Shown one piece after another: positions 26,225 to 38,544 of a stretch of 64,000 bases of DNA; positions within the stretch are counted from its first letter, which is position 1, and every line of letters starts with the position of its first letter. This DNA is from Trochalopteron elliotii (lineage: Eukaryota > Chordata > Aves > Passeriformes > Leiothrichidae), in NCBI GenBank assembly GCA_024734555.1, contig JANPWX010019821.1, forward strand, positions 927,525 to 991,524, given 5' to 3'. Made by a program: the position numbers and the translations under genes. Under the pieces are notes generated by a model. It searched no databases, had not been told where the DNA came from, and saw only the letters and a list, made by a program, of their open reading frames with translations.

Positions 26225-29216
26225 GTAAGTTGTCATTTCTTAAAATATAAGTTTATTTTTGGCTGAAATGGAAGAATAACACTTCGAAGTTTGTTCTCAT
26301 GAAGGCAGAGGTCTGTCAGCAATTAGAAGTGCAGTTCTAGTCCAAAGAAAGCATCAGTTCTGAACACTTAAATGCAGAGAAATTTTCATTCCAGAGCTTC
26401 AAGAAGGTTAGGTACATATTTTAAAGCAAAGTAGAGATCAAAATAGCCTCTTCCTTCAGCTTTAAGATGTTTTATTGTGACATTACTTCACACAAAACTA
26501 CTGGTGTTTATTTAAATATTCGAACTAGTGAAAATACAGTCTTTTGTAGATATTCATACAGATTGTCTCTCATATTCTTACACTGACTACACAGCTTATA
26601 TGCTTGTGCCTGGCTATTTAAGAGTGTTTTTATTTTCTCAAATTCTTGAGTTGCACTGTGCTTTATATAATCATTTAGCAGTGAAAGCAGTGATAAACAT
26701 TTATTTTTGGTTTTTTCAGTACTAATATTTTTTATTCTCTGTAACATATGCCTTATTATTGATACATGTTACAAAATTTTGGTCATCCTATGCATTCTCT
26801 GCTAATATGCAGAGAGCTTGCTGGGATTCTGAGAGACCTGGGGCTGCAGAGGAGAAGGAGGTTGCTATTCTGGATTTCAGAGCAGAGTCAGAATTTGTCC
26901 AAAGTGCCAGTCCAAGTATGAAGCACCTGGCATGCAGTCCTAGGCCTCTTCTGGTGAACTTCAGGATTTGAGAAGTGAAATGAGCAAATCTCAGTGGCAC
27001 AAAAAGAGGTTAGGCCACTTAGGTATATTTTGTTGATAATTAAGTTGATATAATTATTTTCTTTGTGGCCCAGGGAACACTGCTCACTGGAATACTCTTT
27101 AATAACTTGACAGTTGTGAGTTCTCTAAGGAGGAGACTAGCTAGTTGCAAAGCTCTCCCATTGCTCCATGCCCATTGTTGTTCTGTAGCTTCTGCATGAA
27201 GAAGCAGGGCAAAGGTAGTGGGGGTGAGCCAGATATGGGAAGAATGGACAGTGTGAAGGTTAAAGAGAATAAAATTTGAGGTATGGAGGCAATGCATGAT
27301 GATATGCAAGTTGAGAGAAAAAGGGGATACAAAAGTGAGATAGTGTTGTGGACTTGGGAAAGGAAGTGTAGGGCTAGACAAACTGAAGTTATGCAAACAG
27401 ATATTGTGAGATAAACAGACTTGGGGAAAATGAAGGAAGGAAAGTGGAGCGATAAAAGCAGAGCCTAAAAGGAGGACAAACCGTGATAAAAGCAGTATGT
27501 GTGAACAATTCTGTTGATAAGTGTTTAATATATAGCTGAAGATCAGAAGTGAGAGAGAAAGAAGTGTTGGTAGATGAATCTGAGATATGAATGTTGCCAT
27601 AAATAGCTTCTGAAGAACTTCCACTAAATTTGATAAACAAGTATGTTTGTCCTATTAGTGCTCCTGCAAATCAAAACGTAAGGGGATGAGAGGTTTAGAA
27701 TAAGGTGTAGTAGAGGGTAGTCACCAAGTATTACAGATCGGGAGATGCCACCTTGAAAGGTTTCTTCTAGAGCAAATGAACTGCAGCTGTAGAATTAGAG
27801 CAAACAAGGTAAAGACTCAGAATTTGCTTTCTGCAGCTCAGAATTTTTCTTTTACACAAGCATCTGTATAGGGTCATTATGAGTCCAGCATCCTGCCAAT
27901 GATGTGCCTAACTCCCTACATGGATTTAGCACAAAATAAAACACTAGAAGAAGATTGCTCAGCCCCTGGTCAAGAGAAATTTTTCTTTACCAGGAAGGCT
28001 TAAGATGTAACAGAAGATGGAAGATGCATTTGAAAATGCATGTCATAGGCTTTGACCCATAGAAACATCAGTACAGGCTATGTCTTGCGCAAACAATTTT
28101 TGTTCATGCTTCATGTTGACGTCCAGTGGATGACTTCTGTGAATACAGATTGCTCCTTCAGACACTTTTGAGGACCCTGCAGTCGTTTCTCCTCAAAAAA
28201 CTTGAGATGACTTTTGGGGGAGCAGGTTATGGCTCTAACAAGATTATTTTTTTCATGATTTGCACACTTCATGTCTTCAGGAGGCATTTATGAGCATAGA
28301 TTCTGCAAGAAATTTGACCTTCTGCACATGAAACTTTGTTAAGAATGATTGTTCTGCTGGTAATGAAATGCCTTAAACAGACACTTGCTCACCCACTTTA
28401 TTGTATCTCATGTATGCCAGTAGAAGGAAAAATAATACTGGTCTGTGTTTATGTAGACATTTTTCTGTTCATATTTAACATGCATGTAATTGCATTACAT
28501 TGTTGTGTAGTTTTTTTAAATTTTAAAACTAGAAATCGTTACATTTGCTAACCTGTGGTTTAAATTCCATGCAGGGTACTGTATCAATTTCTATTTCAGG
28601 GCCATTTTTCATTTAGTATTTCTTCATGACATTGCCTACGTTTTTTCTGTGAGGTTTTTCTAGATTGTTGTAGCAGATGAATTTTAAAGATCAGGGAAAA
28701 TCCTTTTTTGTGATTGAAGTTTGTTAGAGTGTTTGAATAATCCAAGACTGTTTGACTTTATAAAGAATTTACCAACCCGCAGCAGTAAACTATTTCTGAG
28801 GTAACTGAGTGGTGGCTCAGGTGTAGAAGACATGAATTCTAATCTCTTCCTGATTTATGAAATAAAATGGAGCTTCTTGAATGGCCATTCCCCACGGGCT
28901 CCTGATTTACATTGTTGAATTGGAAATAGTAGCCAAATCCCCTGTGTGATCTGTATTGTCTGTGATATTCTGGGTCCTCAGTGCATGCAGCGCTTAATTC
29001 CCTACATGGAAACTTGGCAGCTTACTTTGCCCTGGACTTACCAATGGTGCATATGTTATGTTCCTTAATGAGAGAGTTCAACCCGCCTTCCTTAACCTTC
29101 CTAACTAACTTGTGTTTTCACTCAGCTGAATGTTTGGAGCCCCCCTGCCCCACATTTCTTTTTCTATATGTGTGGCACGTTTCGCCTTCTAAATAAATTG
29201 GTGTTTTTTACTGTAG
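26225..29216 (+). other. NTRK2: NTRK2 intron 4 (3.0 kb)
   Basis: GT-AG intron. A purine-rich + strand tract around 27200-27600 gives a long but featureless open frame on the minus strand. No other feature is recognised. Confidence 0.85.
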
Positions 29217-29371
29217 GATATTGGTGGACAATCCATTCAAGTGTTCCTGTGAAATCATGTGGATCAAGAAATTTCAAGAGACCAAGTTTTACACAGAAAC
29301 TCAGGACTTATATTGCATAGATGACAACAATAAGAGGACAGCCTTGCTGGATATGAAGGTCCCGAATTGCG
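29217..29371 (+). CDS. NTRK2: NTRK2 coding exon 5: LRR C-terminal cap
   Basis: A 155-nt exon, phase 2 in and phase 1 out. It encodes ILVDNPFKCSCEIMWIKKFQ and continues to VPNC, the leucine-rich-repeat C-cap with its C-x-C, tryptophan, and two further cysteines (LYC and PNC). The donor GGTAATATT is weaker than the other exons' GTRAGT donors. Together with exons 1-4 it forms the first structural module of the ectodomain. Confidence 0.98.
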
Positions 29372-29546
29372 GTAATATTCTTTTAACATAAAACTACTGC
29401 TAAATTATTGTGAGCCAGGGAAAAACAACCATGCTTTTTTACAATGTACTTCTCAGGATGACAACAGTGCTCTAAAGGAAAAGTTTTCAGTAGAGATATT
29501 AACCACTCAGTGGTCTTTTGCCCCACATGGAATGGTTCTGGACCTT

Positions 29547-29965
29547 CATAGAATAATATAGACTCATATAGCATAACAGAATATTCTGAGTTGGAAGGGA
29601 ACCATCAGGATCATGGAGTCCAACTCTGCACAGGATGCCCCAAGATTAACACCATGTCCTCAAGAGCATTTGCCAAATGCCTTTTGACCTCAGACAGAGT
29701 TGGTACTGGGACCAGTTCCATGGGGGGCCTGTTCCAGTGTCCAGCCATGCTCCTGATATCCAACCTAAACTCCCCCAACTCATCTTCATACCATTTCCTC
29801 AAGTCCTGTCATTGGTTACAAGTGTGAAGAGATCAGTGCCTGCCCCTCCTCTTCCCCTCATGAGGAAGCTGAAGACCCCAATGAGGTCTCCCTTCAGTCT
29901 CTTCTGGGCCAAGTGACCTCACCCATACCTCATATGGTGTCCCATCAAGACCCTCCAACAGTTTG
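29547..29965 (-). mobile_element. CR1 LINE fragment
   Basis: On the + strand: TCATAGAATAATATAGACTC and GAGTTGGAAGGGAACCATCA, then CTGTTCCAGTGTCCAGCC and CTTCCCCTCATGAGGAAGCT, the reverse complement of a CR1 3' end. About 420 bp, without coding capacity. It begins only 175 bp after the exon 5 donor. Confidence 0.92.
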
Positions 29966-30624
29966 TATAAACCTGTTTGTTTTTCTCTTGTTCTGTTAAA
30001 AATGTACTATTATTTAAGTGCAGAGAAACAGAATACTGATTATATTATATATACAGGTATATAGAATGCATGTGTCTTTGTTGAACTAAAGGTTAGTGTT
30101 TCCAAGCTCAGTAGACATTCATAGGTCAATTTTACCTACTTGAATTTTTTTTCAGGTATTTACAGTTAATGAAGTCTTTATTTTCCTTCAAAAATACTAG
30201 TACTAGGACCACAGGAAGAAAATTCAGAACTATATGCTACTTGAGACAAATTAGCAACTGCTCCGGTCTTCATGCAAGTAAAACTCTACTGAGTTCACTT
30301 TAAAGGCTATACAAAAGTTATATCAAGCTTGGGTCTGTGGCATATTGTAGCATGTTGTTTACAGGTATATGGATCTAGAAAAAAAGAAAAGGAAAAATTA
30401 TATAACAACAAGGCCATCACCTTGCCTTTTTTATATATGGTTTTGCTGCCTACATATTGTCCTGGGACAGCTGGGGAAAGATTTCACTCACTAGCTGGAG
30501 ATTTCTCCTCCTCTGTGTATGAGGGGTGTTTCTAACATGATGTCACATCTGCTGGACTCTGGAAGCAGAGTGGGAAGCTGAGGTCCTCAGCAGCAGGCAG
30601 GCAGGAGGGAAAGGGAGCTATATT

Positions 30625-30694
30625 CACTTAAAGCTTTTCCTATCCAAATCAGCCCTTCATGGAGGGCTGATTTGGATAGGAAAAGCTATAAGTG
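30625..30694. repeat. near-perfect palindrome, 32-bp arms, 6-bp centre
   Basis: Left arm 30625-30656 (starts CACTTAAAGCTTTTCC) and right arm 30663-30694 (ends GGAAAAGCTATAAGTG) are reverse complements with one mismatch in 32, separated by TCATGG. A transcript through it would form a long hairpin. No target-site duplication or transposon family is recognised. Confidence 0.9.
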
Positions 30695-33600
30695 GATGTG
30701 ACCAGCAGGAGAAATTACACTTTTTCTCCTTCCATCTTTGCCCATTGAGTGTCCTTTTCTTCACTGCCTGTGTGGAGGGTGCTCTGATAGCAGCTGCCAG
30801 CAAAGATCAGCCATGGTGGAGACCACTGCAGGCCCAGCAAATGCAGCATTTAGTGTCAGTAATGTGTTTTGTGGCCTCATATTACTGTTGATCTTGTGCC
30901 CAGCTTCTTTTTGGGGCCAGGTGTGGTGGCAGAAATGGTGTTAATTGTGCAATCAAAAAATTCAGGGAGTCTTGTGAGCTGCAGAGTTGGTCTTGTGTGT
31001 TCCAGGATCTGATTAACCTGAAATGAGAGCTATAATACCTAGCTGAGCTAAATGGATTCAATCTCTTGCTCCAGCTGGATGGACTAGAAGGTAGATTAAT
31101 GTGCTGGGTGTAAAGAGGTTGGCTGTTGGACTGAGATCAATTATTGCAAGAGAGAAACTCCAGCACATTTTGTAACATTCTTGGCTGGCACATCTAGAAG
31201 CTACCAGGTTGCTTGGATTTTCCTTTGAAAACTTTTGATGTTAAATACCCAGAATTAAACCTGTGAGAGATTAGTTCTTTCCCCTGATTTCTTAAAGGTC
31301 TGCAGCCAAAACAGGCTTGTCTCTGAGCCCTGGCTGCTGTTCAGGTGCATATGTGTGTACACATGCGTGCATCCTGTGGGCATATCTTGACTGAAATACT
31401 TGTCATGACAAGGGAAGGTGGTACTTCCAACTAGAAGAGGAAAAGGAGGAGGGAAGGTGAATATACTCAACGTTTAGACTGGAATTTGCAGTATGTATAA
31501 TTTGCATAGGGAAACATGCATTGTATTGAAGGTCTGAGTGGATGCCAGCACATGCCTACAAATCATTTTTGTTAGTTTACAGTGCCCAAATGTCACCAAA
31601 TTTTACATAATTTTTCCTCCCCTTTTCCCTTCTTTTTTTTTAGCAGCTGTTTCCTCTTAATTTACTTTCTGAAAATGAGCCAATGCAGGACATAGATTTT
31701 TAGTAAAGATGACAACATACCCTTTTCCTAGACATAGAGAATCCCTGGTGAAGAGCAATGCCCATGTTGGTGGTCTGTGTTCTGGAAGATATCTGAAAAA
31801 TCCAATGTATGTCTCTTGGTTTCAGTATCTTTGCAAATATTTTTCTGTATTTTGAAGGGCAAGACTTAGTTTCAAAACAAAACTACTGATGAAGCTGGTA
31901 TATTTCATTTCCAGAACCTTTTGAGAGGCTAATATGTAGAACTGAAACAGAAGAGGTATTCAGCTTTTGACGTATTGAATTTTTTTCCTGTGAGCTCTGT
32001 GATGTTTTGTAATTCCCTTTAATGTGAAGAGAAATATTTGGGCATGTAGGCTTCTGCATTTTTTAGTAAAATATTGTTGCTGCTTTTCTAATTTTCTCTG
32101 CTAATGAAATGGTTTAATCTGATCTCCTTGCTGAATTTGTTTTTTCTTTTCTTAAATTTTATTTGTAAACTAAGCAATTGTGCACTCTTCTTTGTGTTAA
32201 GGTGTTACTATTTCATAGTGTATATACCTATACGGTATGTAATGAATGTTTTGATAATAGGATCTCTTTCTGCTGTGTGCTGTAAATAAATCTTGCTGGG
32301 AAATAGGTAGAGGCCAATGTGGTTTCTTCATCATAGGGCTTTGGTTTGTAGGTAATTGATGAGAAAATTAGCAAATTTCTGTGGTACTTTGCTAACCCTT
32401 TGTACAGTGGAAGTGTTCAATAACGTGCTGGTTAAAGCCTGACTGCCATTTAGATGTCATCAGCTTTGTGATTTATTTTCTTGATGTTTAAAGTCAGGTA
32501 TGCTCACTATCTAAGACCTCCTTTCCAGCTGCAATACTGAAAGTGGCAATCAATAATTATTTTTTCAACTGCATTTGAAATGTGTGTAGATATGATAAAA
32601 ATGGTCAAATTTTTCTAGCTTTTAGGATCACATGTAATTACTGTGTCAAAGATTTTCAAGTTGCATCTACCACAGTAGTAGAGTCTTTTGTGTATAGAGA
32701 TGGTGGTGTTCAGTTTTGCCATTTTCAGAGCCTTTGCCAGTTGTCTGTACAGCATTAACAGCACCACCACCTGGGACATCTCTTTTTGTTTCCATCTGAT
32801 AAGTAGCATTAGAAAAGAAATAAAGGGAACTAAAGGAGTAAACACTTTATTCTTATTAATGCTTCTAAGCTCTGGTGGTTTTTACCACCAGTGTCTTAAG
32901 TCCTTGGAAGTGAGGCATGTTTTGTGCCTTGCGTAGGGTCACTCAAAAGACTGTCAGTCTGGAGGTCACCTGGAACTCACTGAATGCCAGGGAGGCAGGA
33001 CCACATCCTTGGGACTAATTGTTAATGTGTTGCTTGCTCCCTCTGGTAGACATTCAGTTACTGAGCTGTTATCATTGATTTCAGTGATACTGAAAGAAGT
33101 CTTTTTACCATCTAGTGTTTTGAGAAAAGGCGTGGCTTCTACAGCTGTCTCTGCAGTCCTGTGCAGATTTTGTATTACTTTGCATCTCAGTCTGGTTAAT
33201 GGTATTTTGCCTTATCTGGCCAATTTAGTTTTGTATATGGAGATGTGGTGCTGAATCTGTCTTTCAGTTTTGCTTACTGTGCCAGCTTTGGATGCCCTTT
33301 TATCATATACTGTTTCTTTAGGTGCCTTCTTTCTTGTCACTGGTCACATATACTAGCTAAAATCTAATGTCACAGATTAGTTCCCTGTGCCAATTTCCTT
33401 TACATATCACTAAGGTATGTTCAGACTAGCTGGCTCTTTACATCTGCAGTCAGTCAGTGGAACTGTTGTCTGGTCTAAGAGCTATGGGATTTAACGAATG
33501 CTCACATTCTTTGCCTGTCTCTTCTCCTGCACACAAAGTGCTGTGGTGTTGCTCTTAGTACTAAGATACATGTGTATGACTGAAAAATTTTTAGAAGAAA

Positions 33601-35845
33601 TTTAGTTGTTGTAATGTAGAATTTCAAGCTAAAGTAACTGCTTGTGCATTTCTTGCTTTTGGGGAAACCCATGATTTTTAACAGGCAATTGCTCAGATGA
33701 CTGAAAATGGACTGAAACTGGGTCTAGCTTCACTTAAGCCTGTTTCTGGTGATGCTGGTTTTTTGTGCCAGAGGTAAATAAATAAGTGGTAATATGAGAC
33801 TGGAGGCAGGTGGTTACAAATCCTAAGAGGAAAAAAGGCAAACTGAAGGATTGACATATTTCTTTCTTTGAATTTACAGAAAAGACTTGTAGTATTACTG
33901 AGCCAATAAAACAAGCATTAGATCTTAGGCAATCACAGTACAATGAAGTCTAAAACCACAAGCAAAGGCGTAATCCAGTGGGTGTTGACATTTTTTTCCC
34001 CCTATCAGCCAGATTTCACCGATAAGACTATTAGAAGGAGAATATTACAGGCAGAATTAAGTGAGTTTGAAAAAAGCCTTAAATGTTCTCAGTGTTTGTG
34101 TTTCAGAATATTCATGGATTCTTTAGCCTGTGCTGTTTCTTTTGGCACAAGGACTAGATGTGGTGCATGATGTAGGGTGGCAAACTGTTCTTATTTTCTC
34201 TGTAAGAGTTTTAATTCTTATCTGTTATCATGGGCTATGTGAAAGGCTTAGTTTTTAATGAGACTTTGACAGTAGTGGGGTTTCACTGTTGCTCTCAATT
34301 TATTAAAATTTTCCAAACTTAATTAAAAGAAATTTCTGTCTTTTAAATGGAAATAACCAAAAATTTATGAAGTTTGAAAAGGCAACAGGAATCTCATCTT
34401 CAAGGATATGTATATTTCTTTCTTTTGAACATGCAACGTTTGTCTATTCGTGAATCAAATGTCAACTTTCATACAGATGTTTAGATACGACCATCTATGT
34501 AAATCAGGGATTGTGAATGATGATAGTTAAATGACATGTGGCATATGTGAATGTCTCAAATTTAAAAAAGCGCCAGTTTTTGTTTGATAATTCTGATTCA
34601 AGTTGTGCTTTAATGTCAACAAAGGAGATTTGTAATACAAGGTAGATAAGAAATAGAAGTAAAGCATTATCCAAAGGGAAAGAAGTGTCTCTGAATTGAT
34701 GACATTGTGCAGGTTTACTGAGTTACTCTCTGTGCGTGGCTTGACACATCTGTGTAAGTGTGGAATACTGATCTGCTAAGGAGAACAGCTCTTTAACTCT
34801 TTTTTCTGGTGATATTCTTACTTTGCTCTGTCTAGGTGAAGACTGATGACTAGATAACTCTACCCTGAAGTCCAAAGAAAGTGTTGTTTTCTTTAAAAGG
34901 GGAAACCTTTCTTCAAGGCATCCCTTCAGTAATATACTTGGCATATGTTATACTTGGTACCAAAAGTGGAACCCATAATTTTAATTTTTTATGTTGCTCT
35001 CTGAAAATGCTCCTGTTTCAGGATCACATGTTTAGCATATTGCAACATTAGGCAGGTCAGCATTATTTTGAGTATTTTCTGGACGCACATGAAATGCTGT
35101 AGATAACCATACATGAATTGCAACTACATTACATACACTTAATAAGAATAAGAATTTGTTAGAGGTTTGCATAACCTGGTTTAGGCCTCATTAACTTACA
35201 CTTCAAAGGCCGTTTAACTCTCACTTCATCTGTAAAGCTTGTGGCTGACATATTCAGCCCAATGGCCCTACCTGTCTTTTGTTTTCTTTTGAAAGCTATT
35301 GTGGATCAACTGAAGCTTAAATGCCATGTTAGAATGATTTCTCCAGATGTAATTTAATTTCCTTAGCTGTTCAGAAAACATGGTTGGATACTTCATGATA
35401 CTGCTAGCAAGGGAATTGTTGATAATGTTGATAGCTTCTATAAAAACGCTTAATCTCAAAATTCTTGCAGACAGTCTTTATATTATTACTGGGGCCAGGT
35501 AATAATATGCAAGATCCTATTTTATTCAGCACCTTCCTATTAGAATCCAGACTACACCTAGGGCTCTTAAATGAAAGGCCCTGGGAAGAAATTAAGGAGC
35601 TGATATAAGTGTAAGCCCATGTAAGTGTAAGCTCCTCATCTGCTTTGAAGTATCAGCAGCAATTTTCAGAGCTTCTGTAGAGGTTGACTGCAGATGACAA
35701 CTTGGTGTCTAGACGAATTTGTGTGGGTGCACATCTGTTGGTGGTTTTTGGCTGCACTGCATTCATGATGGCATTTGAGGCCCTGGATGGCGTGACAGTT
35801 CTGTGGGGACAGTGCTTGTCTCTGTGGTTGTAAAGATGAGTTAGC

Positions 35846-35926
35846 AAGTCTGTGGTCTTTGTTCTGGCATGTGCTGGCTCTGTGTAAGTCTTGTGGTCTT
35901 TGTTCTGGCATGTGCTGGCTGTATGT
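35846..35926. repeat. 40-bp tandem duplication
   Basis: Two adjacent copies of a unit beginning AAGTCTGTGGTCTTTG and containing TTCTGGCATGTGCTGGCT: 35846-35885 and 35886-35926. They differ by a one-base insertion and two substitutions, so the duplication is fairly recent. Confidence 0.88.
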
Positions 35927-38532
35927 AAAGAACTTTGCTTCTAGTGAAAATTTTAGTTAAGTATAGAGTGATGGAGTGTTTAAAAGCAAAGTAATAATGC
36001 ATTTGATCTGGGAAAGCATACTTTAAATTAAACTCATCATTTTCTGATAGAGGCTGTACTTTTTAAATTGTTTTCTGTAAAGGTTCCCAGTTGAAAGTGG
36101 CAATCAGGCATGCCATGAGAGGAGGAAGGTTTCATTTAGTATTTTAAAATATTTGGGTGGCTCAGTGAGCTGCCATATCTTTCATTCTGCCTCCTAACAG
36201 AAGTACATTCTGCCAGACCTGTGCAAAGTACCATTGGTACATTTGGTCATTGTGGAAAACACCCATCAATATTTGCTGTTGCACATGGCAAGCCTATGTC
36301 TATTCAGTGGTGATTCAGTGCTTTATTCAGTGGCTGTATATTCTCCTGAAGATTTGAAGACATTTTGATGCAGGTCAGGTTCTTTAAATTTACATTCACA
36401 CACAGTGGGCAGAGTATGGAAATCTGGGGAAATAGGTCATAATCCCAGATTCATTTTCATCTGTTCCTCTTATACCTCTAAGATTAATGCCTTTGCTTTC
36501 CATTTTAATCCATTGGGAATTTCAAATTTTGTTGTTCATGATGGCAAAATCCTAGTGAAGTGATGGAGAGTAGTGCATGGTGGTTAGTATCATGAAATGA
36601 AGACTGGAGAGGAAGGGGATCTTAGAGCTTCAGAAAAAAAAAATGGAGATGGGGATCTTTGGGCTCCAGAAGATAAATGAAAAATAAAAATTTGTTTTAA
36701 ATGTTCTTTATTTCTGCTTATTCTTGTATATTATTTGCCTAACATATGTTTTAAATCTTCATTGAATATGTTTGTGCTTGTCATCTTGTTACAGCTTCTC
36801 TGAGATTTCTGCAGTTTTCTATGTACTGAGCATTTTGATTCTGTGGTTGTGATACAACAGGAAATGGAAACAATTGCTTGTGTTTCTTTCATTCATGCTT
36901 TGCTTGTAAATTTTTGGGGTATCCTTTTTACAGTTCTTTAAAGATGCAGCTAGGCTGGAAATCTGGCTCAGAGCTTGTTGGTTGCAGGCTTTTGTTAAGT
37001 GAAACCCAAGAGGTGAATCCCATATCCAACAGCTCTTGTCTTTGTAGCTAGAATTACTGGAAAGTTTCTTGCTGCCTTTTTTTAAAAACCGTTGAATGCA
37101 CATAGGAAAAGACCTCTAGAATTCGTAAACATTACTGCTTTTTCAAACAAGGCACAGTTTCAATAGAATGACACAAGGGACATTGTATCATCATATCCTG
37201 TTATCCGTACATTGATACAACCAGTTTTGACCCACTAAGAGCTCTGAAATTTTTGGATCCATGTGACAGTTCATGACAAATTGCATTGTCAACCATCCTC
37301 TTTTCAGGCTACAGATAGTACAAGGAGTGATTGTTACCTGGCTGTACTTCGGTGATGTAATAAGTTGTACATTTTACCCCTAGAGTGAATAAGCCAAACC
37401 AGGAGAACCAAGAACCCTAAACTGTACTGGAACCTTTTGTGGGAAAGTAGACTGATTTGAATCACTGTGCCCTAAGAATTACAGTGGCTGTTTTATAAAT
37501 CTGGTTCTGGTAGGCTGCCTTGAATGGTTCAATTTGATAGATGGTTGCTGCCTCAGTATTCTTTTAATCATTCTGTGTCTGAAATATTTATTAAAAAGAT
37601 GGTTAAGGTTTTCAGGTAAGGATTAAAATTACCTGATTAAAAATCAGATGCATAAAAAATTGTCATTTTTTCTTGGTAGTTTCTTGTTCTTATCACAGAG
37701 CAAATTGACCTCCAAAAGCATTTCATGGAAAAAGGAGATGACATGGGCCATGTTGAAAACCATTTAGTGATACTCTGTCATGTCTAGACTCCTGGGAGTT
37801 TGTTGAAAGACCAGTAAAAATTTGCAACTTAGTGTGCAAAGGATGGCATAAATGGATGCCATCTTGAATTTACAGTATTCTCTCAGCTACTAATTTTTCA
37901 TCATGTAATTTCTTAGGTATTAGTGAGGCTAATTGACCATATTGAGAGAATTTTTGAAGGTTTTTGAACAACTGAAAATATCCTAGAGCTCAGCAGGTAA
38001 AGTTGAAGCAGAAAAAAATCTGGTATTAATTTTGTAAAAAATTTTATAACTGCAGATAGTGAAACAGTATCTTTGGTGTAATGGTGGATTTGCTTCTTCT
38101 GGCTTAAGGCCACCTTCTTTTAAATGTTCCTTTAGTATGCTGGCTAAAGTTCTTGGTGCTAAGAGTTGAGTTACAGACTAGAGTTTTTATTTCTCTATTA
38201 GATCATATCCTTCCTTTGACTTATAGTGACAGTCTGGCTCTAGGAAAGCCAGTTTAAGTTTTCTGTAGAAGGTAATAAATAGCAGCATGAAGATTTGGAA
38301 AGCCCTCTAGGAATACAGGTACATTCATTTTCTTAATTTCCGTTGACAGTTGTGTAGCCAAATGTAGTAGTAACCTTTGAAAATGGCATCCAAGGTGTTG
38401 GTTTTGTGGTTGGTGAAGTCCCAGCTGTGCACAGGGAAGATGTGAGTCATTCCCTAGTGATGCTTGACAGTTTCACTGTCTGATGGCTTCAGGCCATCCT
38501 TTTGCACTAATGATGGTCTGTGAAGGTAAATG

Positions 38533-38544
38533 CCCCCCCCCCCC
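38533..38544. repeat. C12 homopolymer
   Basis: Twelve consecutive C in intron 5. Length may be unreliable and polymorphic. Confidence 0.9.

Noticed and set aside
27040..27624. 194-codon open frame on the minus strand, the longest outside the gap
   Set aside because: It lies opposite a purine-rich + strand, which lacks the trinucleotides that make minus-strand stops. The product is L/S/F-rich with no domain, and there is no GC or codon signature of a gene.
30472..30960. Possible LTR start (TGTCCTGGGACAGCTGGGG) upstream of the palindrome
   Set aside because: It resembles the opening of some avian ERVL-type LTRs, but the similarity fades after about 45 bases and no matching end, target duplication or TATA/polyA arrangement was found.
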